This document shows positions 1-11,564 of a stretch of DNA of 60,000 bases, one piece after another. This stretch comes from Tubiluchus corallicola (lineage: Eukaryota; Priapulida; Priapulimorpha; Priapulimorphida; Tubiluchidae), in the NCBI GenBank assembly GCA_030141605.1, contig JAQGDQ010000175.1, forward strand, positions 126,001-186,000, given 5' to 3'. The position numbers and the translations under genes are program-made. Position 1 is the stretch's first letter. Each line of letters begins with the position of its first letter. Below the pieces are notes generated by a model. It did no database searches. It was given only the letters and a program-made list of their open reading frames with translations, and was not told where the DNA came from.

Positions 1-3000
1 GGTACTGGCGAAGCCCCAGATGGAATGGGTATTCCAGAATCAGCAAATAAACTAGAACGCCAAGCTAGGCACTTGTCTGACAGGAAAAGTCGTTCTGGAA
101 AAGGACGTGGGCTGCCAAAAAAAGGTTATGAATTTTTCACATTAACCACTTTACAAAGTTTAGAATATATGTACAGCAGACTTAATTATTTTGTATCATA
201 TCTAATAGTCCCACTGAGCTCCTATGCTAACATACATATTAAAAAATTATATAAAACGTGTCACATATCTCGTATTTTCACCTAATACGTTATTAATTTC
301 TAGACAAGTTGTGCTTAATGTCTGTAAATTTTTATTCATGCACTTCGTATTTGAATAAAACAGGTTGCTAGCTGCAAAGTATTCAGCACTCTTAATTTAT
401 ACGGCACACACCTAGCGATATACTTCGCTGCTGACCAGCGAAACAGATTCGTGAACAGTAAGCCATAGGCTCTATAGGTGGTTAATTCTCATGGCTGCTT
501 TATGACTGTGCTTTAGCGTCTTTACGGTTTGATGAAAACAGCATATTCAGGCTAACTTAATTTTTAATTACAAGGCCCAAGAAACTGTTAAATCAATCTA
601 AAGTTATAAACCGAAACTGTGCCTAGCATTGCCAGTGTCAAAATCCTTGGTCCCCTAAAACATATCTATCCACAGCCCATAGTTTTATTTGTTCACCGAT
701 AATCATTTATACTGCATTTTGTTTATTTCATATTAATGATTTCTTTGATCCCTAGAGATATGAATTAAGCAGAGTTGACTGTGTTCATTGGTGTTTTAGA
801 TTAACTTAACATAGAAATAAAATTTAACATAACATATCCAGCTAGAAATAAGTGCACACTGCACTGTCAGCTGCTTCATTTGCAGCTACATAGGTTATAT
901 ACATAGGGTTTATGTTGTGTTTTCTGAACTAGGTGAATGTAGATTACTTTGTTATTGGAGTTTGAAGACAGCTAATGATTCACAAATCATAAATTAGCAC
1001 ACATGGTTTATTTAATTTGCTTACTGATCAGAGACTTTTGGTTCAAATTTCAATCAGGTAAAAAGGTCATTTAATCAGGGCAACATGTTATATTTTGCCA
1101 TGTTCAAAGCTGTTTTGTAGTACTTTGAGTTATTGCACTTTCCTACGCTTGAAGTGTATGTACTAGCTGCAGTGTTTCTCATTAAGAAGGCATAGAGAAA
1201 GCATGCTGCTCGTGCAGAAATAAGTTTCACGTAGAGCTTCTGCTGCTTGCTGTCACCAAGTTCATACTAGCAGGAGTATTACACGTATTTAATATTGAAC
1301 CTTCTTTGTCTACATTGTCTGAAATGACTCTTTGGAGTCAGAAACTGTTTGGCATCTTTGCTAAGGTGCCTTTTGTTGGTGTGATTACTCCGTAGGCTCT
1401 AGTAGAAAAACTAGCTTATGATTTTTTATGACGGTTCAACTGATTCTTTCATAGCGACAAATATTTGTGTAGTTTTGACACCCCCGTAGTATTGAAATCA
1501 CTCTAACTTTCCAAATTTGACAGTTGCTGTACATGAGTCTACCCTGCACTGGCTATTGAATTGACAACCAGCACTCCCAGAATGATCTGTAGCTGTGTAC
1601 AAATTTAGCGTACTTGAATTAATAATTATTTTATGAATTAGTTTGCTTGCAACAGATTTTTCACAGGCTGAAAGTTTGATAGCTCATATACAGTTTTATT
1701 AACAAGTAAAATCTACAGAAATTACCGCTAGTTACTATATACAACATGTAACTGATTGCCACCCAAGTGATAAATCCAGCTGTGAAATTGTTCAAAATTT
1801 CAAAAAACACAAAAATGTTGTTAATATTTTTTTCACTCCTCGTATATTATACAGTCAAAAGCATAATAGCATTCAAGTGTGTTCAGGGTACTGTGCACCG
1901 TCAGCGCTTGGTATTGTTACATTCTGTGAGCACACACCCAGATGACAACAAAAATTACCTTGGCATGCTAATAATAGCCTGTGCTAATGAGTGGGAGAAC
2001 AGTTCAACATTCGCTGCTACGCTGAGTTGCTGTACAAGCGCAAAGCAAAACTTTTATCCACAAGTTATGCAAAAAACTTTTTCAAAGACTGAAAGCAAAA
2101 CATAATAATAGAACTTTTTTGTTCTTACGTGATTTACTTATATGTTGGTCCTTTCCTTTCAAAATTTCATTGAATTTCGAGACTGGGAAGTTTAGCTAAT
2201 CACAGATGACGAGTAAATGTATGTATCCATCGGGACGGGGTTATATGACAAAGTAACAATGAGAAAGTAATTGAATTACAATTTATCTGCATAGAAAGGC
2301 TGCAAAGGCACATGTATAATTTTGTCTATGCAGAAAGCAACATTATGGGTATTTTAATAGCATACTATCCCAGTCTTTATAAGATGATTATTTGCCAAAT
2401 CATATTATGTACAATTGTTGTTTGCCTAATTATATTAGAATGCTGAACAATAAAGAGATAAACCACCAGTATTCTTAAGTATTATTTTAAGGTGAATAAC
2501 AGACTGCTAACAGGAAAAAACAAAAGTTGTGTGTTTTTACAATTCAGTGTATAGAGCTATGCTGATATGTGTTTTATTTTCTTCTAGGTGGCGCTGGTGG
2601 AAAAGGCGTATGGGGTAAACCAGGATGTGAGCTCGCTGACACTAAGATTGACCAGAATGATCCAAATTATGATTCTGGTGATGAAAATTCCAATGTAGGT
2701 TATTCAGACTTTAATAGATTGAAATAGAATTTATTTTTCTGTGCTTCTGAAATTATTTCTTTCATTATTGCACATTAATTAAATAAAACTTTCTTGAGAA
2801 TGTAAAAAATATGTCACGTTATGTCAGAGGATAAAAGTTTCTCAATTAGGATTGTTGGCAAAATTCGGTTTGCTTATGATGTCCATCACTTTAAAAATTT
2901 TCACTAACAGAGTTTTAGAGTTAAAACACGCAGCTAGACAATCAATGTACTAAGGACTTTAAAGCATTGTATTCTTCCTTACAGTTTTTTTATTGTTTTT

Positions 3001-5199
3001 GCTTGTCAGGAAGTTGTTGTTGAAGAGATCAGTCCGGAATTGTCTGTGGATGAAGTGCATAAAGAAGTTCAGGATGTCATATTGGAGTATTTTGAGCACG
3101 GTGATTCTCATGAAGTCACCGTAAGCATTTTTGCAGTACAATTCCTTGTCAGTATTTTTAGTAGGCTAGTTTAACATGTTAACTGTAAATTTAACTTGAG
3201 TTCTAGAAATGGACATTGCTGCAGACGTGTTGTAAATGACACTATTCATTTTGCACAGTATCATTTTTGCTACTAACCTTATTAGACTTCATACCTAAAA
3301 AAGGCATGTAGGCTTTGTATTTAATTAATTTAAACTTACTAAACTGTAAACTTTCTTCGCAGATTTTATTTCTTTAGAATTTTGGTTATAATTTGGTCTT
3401 ATTTTCAATTTATTTTATTCAAAAACATCGGATCTCTTGTTAACCATATTTCTTGGCAATTTCTACTAAACTGTGTAATTTTAAAGCTTACACTCGGAGA
3501 GTTAAACTTTGGAGAGAATAAGAACCAAGTCGTGTACAAGATCATTTCTGTTGCCATGGATCATAAAGGAACTCAACGTGAGTTGTCGTCACGCACGATT
3601 GCGGATTTGTACGGAACTGTTCTGTCACAAGAAGACGTCATGGGCTCTTTTGATCAGCTGCTGAGAGATTTGCCTGATCTGACTCTGGACACACCTGATG
3701 CACCACAGGTAAAGTTGTAAGTTATTGCCTAGATACACAATAGTAAGCAAATAAGTACAGAGAGTAGAGAATCATGCAAAAAAGAGTGATAGAGGCATTC
3801 TGAATATCATAACTTTTGTTTACATACTAAATGTACATAATGTAACCATTCCATTTATAACATCGAAATGCATATAGACAGCAAATAATTTGAATATTTA
3901 TTTGCAGTTGCCATAATATATTTTTTCCATAAAATCACAGGGATCTACCAAATAAGTACTAGAATGTGCTTAAAGTAATGGGAGTCTACCAAATAAGTAC
4001 TAAAATGTGCTTAAAGTAATGGGAGTCTACCAAATAAGTACTAAAATATGCTTAAAGTAATGGGAGTCCTCCAAATAAGTACTAAAACGTGCATAGAATA
4101 ATAGGGGTCTGCCAAGCAAGCACTAAAATGTACATAAAATAATGGGTTTACCAAATAAGCACTAAAATATGCATAAAATGGTGAAGCTCTACGAAATAAG
4201 CACTAAAATGTGCACATGCGCACACATGCACACACGTTCATACCACATTTACAATTATCGACATAATTGTTATTTATTCTGTGCACATTTCAACAAAATG
4301 CCATTTTAAGGGTAAAAATTAAGCTAAAATAAACAACCAGAACATTTATAACATTAAAATTACAACAAAACATTATAAATCAACAGAAAGAAAATTAAGT
4401 AACAAGCATACAAGTGAAGTCTACAAATTTTCACTCGTGAGTTTGTAATGGTTTTTTTTACTTTGTTAATATTAGTGTCTGAAAAATGCTGATTATTTCT
4501 TTGGCTTAATTTTATCATTGAAAATGGCATTTTTGCTGAAACAGTCGTCTGCAGTCAATAACCAACATGTTGATTCCCATTCAATGGACGACATGTTGAT
4601 TCCTACTTAATAAGCAACGTTGATTGATTTGGTTCCTAGAAGCTGGCTCTTTCATATATTTGTATTTACCAATGTCAATTGAATAAGATAAGAAGAAAAG
4701 GTGTTATTACCTCTGTCAAACAACAAGACAGACTGAAACAATTATAAATCTCTGTAATATCTGCCTACATAAAATGTAAGTGTGTAAATAATATGCCTCT
4801 TGATTAACTGACAGATGGGTTAAGAAAGCTGTTTTATGCTTGTATGTTTAGACTGTGTTTGTCACTAATAAGTGAAGCTTTGCAGTCAGTAAAGAAGTTT
4901 TTTAATTTTATTTTGGAGTATCTAACTGTCGCTGACATTGTTTTGTTAATATTTTCAGGTCTTGGGCAACTTTATAGCCAGAGCAATAGCAGATGACTGC
5001 CTGCCACCAAAATTTGTTCATAACTATAAAGGGAAGGTAGACAACAGTCATGCAAGGTACTTTGTTTAATGTATGGCACATATATCACAGCAGACATCAT
5101 CGCATATCACACAGCTTGTAGTAGCTTTGCATGTTACAAGAGTATGATTATATGGCCAGGATTTTTTCTCTGGTTATTTCAGCATCTGTCTAACAACCA

Positions 5200-5238
<39 letters not shown>

Positions 5239-8200
5239 ACTTTCAATTAAGTACAGTTATTATTATTTACCTCATTTAAAAAGTAATATGGTATTTTATT
5301 GGATGAACTAGAGACTATAATTTAGATGTGAATGTTTCAATATGTGAAGTGACATAGTAACTCATGTAAAGCAAATGTGGAGCAATTTTAGATAATCACG
5401 TATGATGCAATGGTAAGTTTTGATAATTTTGTTATTGCAGCCAAGCTTTGGAGAAAGCTGAGGTATTAATGAGCATGAAGCATGGGATGGTTCGTTTGGA
5501 TAACGTCTGGGGAATTGGCGGTGGTATCAGGCCAGTCAAGATTCTGGTTAAAAAGGTGACAAAGCGTTACCCGTTAATGATTATGTTAAGCAGATATGTA
5601 CTGGTTTAGTTATATATGTATATACAAATTTCTCCAAATAACAGTGAAGCACTACAAGTTAAAAAAGAAAATAACACTGTATGTCCAGAGAAATAAAATC
5701 CTAACTAATTTTCTAGTGATCAGAAGTATCTGTTGGCATTCTTCTTAAAGCAAGCAAAATGTAGTTAATAGTGTAACAACTCATAAAAAAGATTTTGCAC
5801 CATAAAAAAGAACCTAAGAGAAAAACTAACTCCAATATAGCCAGTAAGTGATAGTTTAAAAGACTTTTGAGTGTTGAGTAAATGTTAGTTAAATAAGACA
5901 TTTGTGCGATGAGTAAGTGATAGTGAAAAAGATATTTGTGTGATAATACTTTACCTATGATTTCTGCCTATAGATGGTGCTGCTGCTGAAGGAGTACCAG
6001 TCTTCTGGTGATATAGCCGAAGCTACCAGATGTTTATTGGAATTAGAGGTTCCACACTTCCATCATGAGTTAGTGTATGAGGTACATTTTTCTGCTATTT
6101 CCAGTTACGTGGGAGAATTTTTTACTGTTTGTACTTCGTGGCTTTAAATCTTAACAAAATTTTAACCAAATTGCGCAGGTCTTGGTATGTGTTTAAAATA
6201 AATCTTAAACGGTATAAGAATCATAAAAAATTTATTTAAAATATAGAACGACAAACTAATCAAACATATTTCAACACCTATACTTGCAAAGGTACTTGTA
6301 TAGATAGCAACTAATCACCTGTATCTATGTAGAAGCCTGATAAAGGTGATTAACTCTTTTCTATACCTGTATTTTTGCAGCAATATTCATTCCAACGATG
6401 ATGAAGCTATAACCAACTCATTCCACCAGTGAGCCATAGTCATTTGATTCGACTGATACATAGATGTTGAAATTATGAAATATGTTTGGCTATTTTAGTG
6501 TGTTTTATTATTATCTTAAATAATTTTTTTTAAGATTTGTATACTCTAGCTAGTTTTAAGTGTATTTTAAGCTTGTTATATGTTTTAATTCGCCATCATT
6601 TATGGAATGAAAAAAAGATAACTTGGTCTGTTTTAATGAAATAAAGGTGTACTTCATTCTTTAGGCAATTGTACTGGTATTGGAAGATGGCACGGAGAAA
6701 TGTTCTATGATGATGGCTCAATTATTGAAATCCCTCTATGATGCAGTAATCATAACTCCTGTCCAGTTGGCAACGGTTAGGAATTTTTTAACAAAAAATT
6801 CGGGTTGCGCAGACAAAATGTGCCAAAGTTTAGATTGCAACAGCATTAGAAACAAGTGCTCTACAAAGTTTAAATTTCTCGGCGTGATACTATAGTACAT
6901 TGACTCTTGGCTGCAAAAGCTACGAGTTTATAGTTTTAGTAGTTTTTAGGTTATGGCCAAAAAACTTACATGTGAAAAAGTTAAATGCTGGAACAAAATA
7001 TCAGCTAATCATTAATTGAAAAACATTTATTTATTTTACTAATAAACACTCATTGCGTATAGCAGCTGTTTTCAGGCCGCACTGAGCCATTTGGTGCCAT
7101 TTGAGAAACTAAAGTCAAAAATTGTTGACCACTGGGACAAAATACCCCCTAAAGAAATGAGAAACTGTGTCGGATGTTGGGAGAAATGCCCTTGTCTAGT
7201 TTGTAGTAAAAATGGTGGAGACATAGAGCACTTACTCAATATTTTTTTCTGCATTTAGTTTATGAATGAATGATGTAAAAAAAATTTGGTGTTTATACCT
7301 AAACGCATGTAACATCAGTGTAGTAATTTTAAACCGGTTCCATTTTTCATAATATCATGATCAAAACTTCAGCATGTTTTTTGCACTACCTGATATACTC
7401 TGTTACCATTGTGAAGTGTGGTTTTTGTAATTGCTACAAACAAGGTAGGTATACTTAAGCATACGACTAAAGAAGGGACATCCGGTTTACTACAATGGAA
7501 GACTTTGTTATGGTCCGTTACACTAGCAGTTGTTAAATTGTCAAACTAAAAGTCATAAAAAATTCAGTCTAAATACTTGCACGTTTCTATGACATCAAAT
7601 TTTACTCTATCAAACTGTGATAATAACTATTCAGCAAGGAGTGTCAGATTATGGCGCCAACATGCAAATGTGCTTTGTTATAAACTGTGCTAGCTTCTGC
7701 GATTGGAAAACAAGAAACTTGAAAAAAAAGAGGAGTGATTGAAAAATGGCTACAGCGAAAAATCAAAAGGGGAAGAGTTATAGCCTTTCAAAGAATTGAA
7801 AGTTGACGTGCCGCATGACTTTTTGAATTGTACGCACATGCCTTGACTATATATTGCAGGAATGTCAACGGAGGCCATGATGCACGAAGCTAAACACACA
7901 TTTAACTAGCCAGCGCCTATACAACACATCTACAGTACTGTCGCAAACTGGCTGAAAGCACTATAGCAAAATCAGAATTTTATTTCTATTACTACTGCTT
8001 CTACCTGTCCAGGTTCCAGTATCAGTCAGCCAAAAATACTGATCATCGTATATTTATATGTTTTGCTGGATTAATAATAACAAAATTAGGAACAAATGAC
8101 TTTAACGTTAGTTTCAATGTAACATTCAATCAGTTACATTCAATGAGTGTACTTTAATGACCGTGTAAATTCAGTTATATTGTAAAGTAACGCCTAGGGC

Positions 8201-11200
8201 CTTTTTAAGTTTTGCAATAGATCTAAATTTAATTTTTAGTTGTCTTTAATTTCCTCCATCCACGCGAAAATGAGCTATCGCATGATGTCACAACTCACGA
8301 GCTCATGAAGTTATCAGCTGTTGAGTGATAATAAGCAATATGACTTATCCATCTCGTGCTTCACCCACAGTTTCAAGTCAAGGTTTTTATTAATTACAAA
8401 CAACAGCACAGAAGAGAGTGAACCAAAGTTGGGAGCTAGGCAACACACGAGGGAGTGAATCAAGGTTGGGAGCTAGGCAGCACACGAGGGAGCGAACCAA
8501 GGTTGGGAGCTAGGCAGCACACGAGGGAGCGAACCAAGGTTAGGATCTAGGCAGCACATGAGGAAGTGAACCAAGGTTGGGAGCTGGGCAACGCACGAGG
8601 GAGTGAACCAAGGTTGGGAGCTAGGCAGCATACGAGGGAGCGAACCAAGGTTGGGAGCTAGGCAGCACACGAGGGAGCGAACCAAGGTTAGGATCTAGGC
8701 AGCACATGAGGAAGTGAACCAAGGTTGGGAGCTAGGCAACGCACGAGGGAGTGAACCAAGGTTGGGAGCTAGGCAGCACACGAGGGAGCGAACCAAGGTT
8801 GGGAGCTGGGCAACACACGAGGGAGTGAATTAAGGTTGGGAGCTAGGCAACACATGAGGGAGTGAACTGATGTTGGGCGGTACGCAACATACGAAGAAGT
8901 GAATCGGGGTTGGGAGCTTGGCTTAAGAAGCTTCAAAGAAAGAATACATCCATTCACTTTATGTACATCATCCCAATTTCATTGCTGAAAAAAGGAATGG
9001 ATGAAGCCCCAATCAGATTTATCATAACAAGGCGCTACTCACTGAAAAGACTGGAAGCTGCGTTGGTCAAACTTTGAGTGAATGAGCAAAACGATTAGGA
9101 AATCCAAAAAGTGGAAGTACATCAGCGATTAGAGCAAGGAAAGAGATCCTTCTCTCTTTGTACAATCTATATTGTTGAACACAAATGCAATCTGGCGGCT
9201 TTGTTCTTAATTGTCTTACTCTTGCAATTTCTTGCAAGTTATGAAGTGCCTTGCTTTACACATTTGCAGCAGCAAAAATTCAAATATATATATTTGTGTT
9301 TTTTTCATGATGGATGTTTATTTGTAAAATTTGGCAAATAGAGGTTTTAAATTTCTTACTTTTAGCTTTACTAGTTGTGCTTACTTGATATTTGTAGGGA
9401 TTCCATCGTGCAACTGCTGAGCTGTCAGATCTAAGTCTAGACATCCCAAATGCTGAGACCTTTCTTGAAAGATTTGCTATTGCTTGTCAGAAACTGGGAA
9501 TTTTAACCAAGGAACTCATGCAAGAATGCACTAGCAGGTAGTTGATTAAAAACATGTGCATTAAAATTTTAAGTATAAAACTATGTGTAAAATCAGGAAA
9601 AAGTCTGGATATAATAGACCTAAAATAGGCTGGATAAAATCTTAACATATTCAGTTAAGAAATTTGTCATAAGTTCTGATTAGATTGTCATCTTCTAACT
9701 ATCGATCACTGAGGTTTTCTCCACTGATTGTAGGTATGTCTTTTTTGCTTAAACATATCAAGCATATTGTATTTTTAATACAACATAATGATGATGATAA
9801 TCAGTTATTTGAATTCCCCAAGAAATGTTTTTATTAACATTCCTTATCAGCGTCACATTCTTGCAAAATTGGAAAAAGGACAGCTTAAGAGAAAGCCTGT
9901 AAATGTTTCTTCTTAGAAGTATGCTCTCTATGAGAGCCAGCGCATCTGTTTACGTTGGTTTATTACTTTATAGCAATTTGTTTTATTTTTTAGTTTAAAT
10001 TGTACTTTGTCAGAATTGCCCAATGTACTGTTTAATAGAATTTTTTCAAAACAAATTTTTTTTTACTGACTACTATTTTTTACCTTGTGCATTTGTATAA
10101 GAACACCAGTCCTTGTTTGAACTATGGTTATTAGGATAATGCGAGATTTGAAATCTACTACTAACTCTGGATTTGTAAATAAACTGTAGCAGAATAAGTT
10201 ACTTGGCTTAGTCTGACCAGGTGTCTGTAATTTTCAATGGCTGAAATGTTCTATTTTCCTTTTTTGTGTCTTCCTTGCGTATTACTCAAGTTTTCAGGAA
10301 TGGCCAATCCTTCCAGAAAGTTAGGCTTATTTCAATGTTTGTGAAAATTGTTAGAAGAGTTTAGTAGTAAATAAAAGTGTGATAAGGCACTGATGTAATT
10401 AATAAAATAACTTTGTAGTCACAATCATTTTATGCCTGAGCACTCCGGCTTTTGAATGCCTAGTCGTCCAACAAAAATGCTGGTCATCAGCTGAAGAAGA
10501 GCAGCATACTGTCAATTTCCGCCAAAAATATAATAAGTTTTTATTAAAATTTAGTGATAGTTTTACTTGAACATTACTATTATATTAGGTTATTTATTCA
10601 ATTCAGAAATACAATTGTACATTTACATGAATAAGATCATTACAATTAAAGATAATTGACTAATGTTAGAGATAAGGAGAAACCACCAGACACCTAGCGA
10701 TATGTGATAAGTCATAGCGTTAGAGATAAGTGAAAGCACTTACGCTGAACCACATTATTCGGTCATTTTGGTTAAATTTACAAAAATCATTAAAATCAAA
10801 TGCGAGTAGTTTAACAGAAAAAACTAAGCTGTTTGCATGGACAATCTCTGATGCTACACCGTTCCTCACATCAGTCACCCTGTTTGCAAAAGAGCATTTA
10901 AAAACATCAATATGACGATAGATTTTATACAATTTGTAACCATGGCCCTTTAAACAGAGGCTAGGCGTATATGTGGAAAACTCGTTAAAACTTAAATCTA
11001 TAAGGCCATTACAAATTTTGAACACCATTTTCATATCAAAAATGAAACGTCTGGTTTAGGTAAGCGCTAAAACTCTGAATTTCTTTTAAACAACGTGTGA
11101 TTACGGAAAGTCCACCAGTTATGTCATAATTTTCAAGTGAATGGAGGCTGACACCGCGCCTAAAAATTCTACAGTATAAATTAACTTTATGGTTTATAGA

Positions 11201-11564
11201 CAGTTTTTTGCAATTTTCTGTGTTATATTTCTCTAAGTTTAAGTGATAACAGTGATAAAATAAACCCAACATGCTCAGTAACTGGTCCTTATTTTTAATG
11301 TTTGTCAGTTTACAAGCTGCAGAAGTGATGTCGATCCTTTTATGCAAAGAATTTATTTGTGTATTTTATCAGAAAACTATTTAATTTTATTCAGTAAATT
11401 ACTTTATAATTAGCTTCTGTACAGCTAAATAAGATTGTTACGAAATAGACAACTGATAGGTGGGTCGATTTATTTATACAAACGTTTTTTGCAGAGGGCG
11501 CAAACGATTCATTTCGGAAGGTGATGGCGGAAGAGTAAAGGAGGTGCCAATTATTGATCTGTGA
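1..11564 (+). CDS. PDCD4: Programmed cell death protein 4 (PDCD4), 10 exons, 5' end missing
   Basis: PDCD4 is a translation repressor that binds eIF4A through two MA3 domains and blocks its helicase activity. Exons read from splice signals: 1-124, 2588-2694, 3010-3120, 3487-3708, 4959-5056, 5441-5555, 5974-6081, 6665-6775, 9398-9537 and 11495-11564 (stop TGA 11562-11564). Phases agree at every junction and give 401 residues; the true N-terminus lies before the window. The first two exons encode the basic Gly-rich RNA-binding stretch ([10 protein letters not shown] then GAGGKGVWG). MA3-1 covers about residues 92-206 and MA3-2 about 256-371, with the family signature [13 protein letters not shown] across exons 7-8. 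The tail [13 protein letters not shown] is the conserved PDCD4 C-terminus. Reading through the exon 9 donor would stop at once (AGG TAG), so splicing to the far exon 10 is needed. Splice sites are inferred; the identity is very secure. Confidence 0.96.
3940..4213. repeat. ~42-bp tandem repeat, 6-7 diverging copies, PDCD4 intron
   Basis: Units of the form CTACCAAATAAGTACTAAAA followed by a TGTGCTTAAAGTAATGGG-like half repeat six to seven times. The first three copies are nearly identical and later copies diverge progressively (AAGCAAGCACTAAAATGTAC and similar). It lies in the intron between exons 4 and 5 of PDCD4. No coding role is visible. Confidence 0.85.
5202..5235. repeat. (TA)n microsatellite
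   Basis: A run of about 17 TA dinucleotides in the PDCD4 intron after exon 5. It creates the spurious YIYIYI-type reading frame across this stretch. Confidence 0.9.
5840..5951. repeat. Short imperfect tandem repeat, ~3 copies
   Basis: Three diverged copies of a ~35-bp unit built on AGTAAGTGATAGT followed by AAAAGACATTTGTGTGAT lie just before PDCD4 exon 7. It is a local intronic repeat only. Confidence 0.55.
7052..7258 (+). pseudogene. C-terminal remnant of a mariner/Tc1-type transposase
   Basis: An open stretch on + ends at TAG 7256-7258. It reads [13 protein letters not shown], then CVGCWEKCP, then [10 protein letters not shown]. An (h)xxxWxxIP helix followed by a basic/Cys stretch and a terminal NGG-x-IEHL is typical of the C-terminal end of DDE/DDD transposases of the IS630-Tc1-mariner superfamily. 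No catalytic domain or inverted repeats could be found next to it, so this is a fragment stranded in the long PDCD4 intron between exons 8 and 9. The superfamily call rests on the tail motif only. Confidence 0.55.
8417..8905. repeat. 37-bp minisatellite, ~13 copies, with a higher-order period
   Basis: The unit is GTGAACCAAGGTTGGGAGCT followed by AGGCAGCACACGAGGGA, 37 bp, about 13 copies. Variant units (GTTAGGATCTAGG and CACATGAGGAAGTG) recur about 148 bp apart, i.e. every four units, which points to block duplication by unequal exchange or slippage. As 37 is not a multiple of 3, all frames read as repetitive pseudo-peptides; no gene is implied. It lies in the PDCD4 intron between exons 8 and 9. 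Confidence 0.92.
10720..11347 (-). pseudogene. LINE reverse-transcriptase C-terminal remnant, frameshifted
   Basis: Two abutting minus-strand frames (11347-11036 and 11034-10720) read together as the end of a non-LTR retrotransposon polymerase. The second begins [14 protein letters not shown] and continues through [15 protein letters not shown] and [19 protein letters not shown]. This matches the usual order of CR1/Jockey/RTE-type C-termini: RGDxIxVYKI, R-GHxxKLxK, FFxNRVxxxWNxLPxxVV. The breaks (TGA at the junction, R-to-V and W-to-R changes in the conserved blocks) show it is dead. It lies in the last PDCD4 intron, antisense to the gene. Confidence 0.62.

Noticed and set aside
3940-4213. 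Possible CRISPR-like array
   Set aside because: Contiguous tandem units without spacers, in an animal intron; the same applies to 8417-8905.
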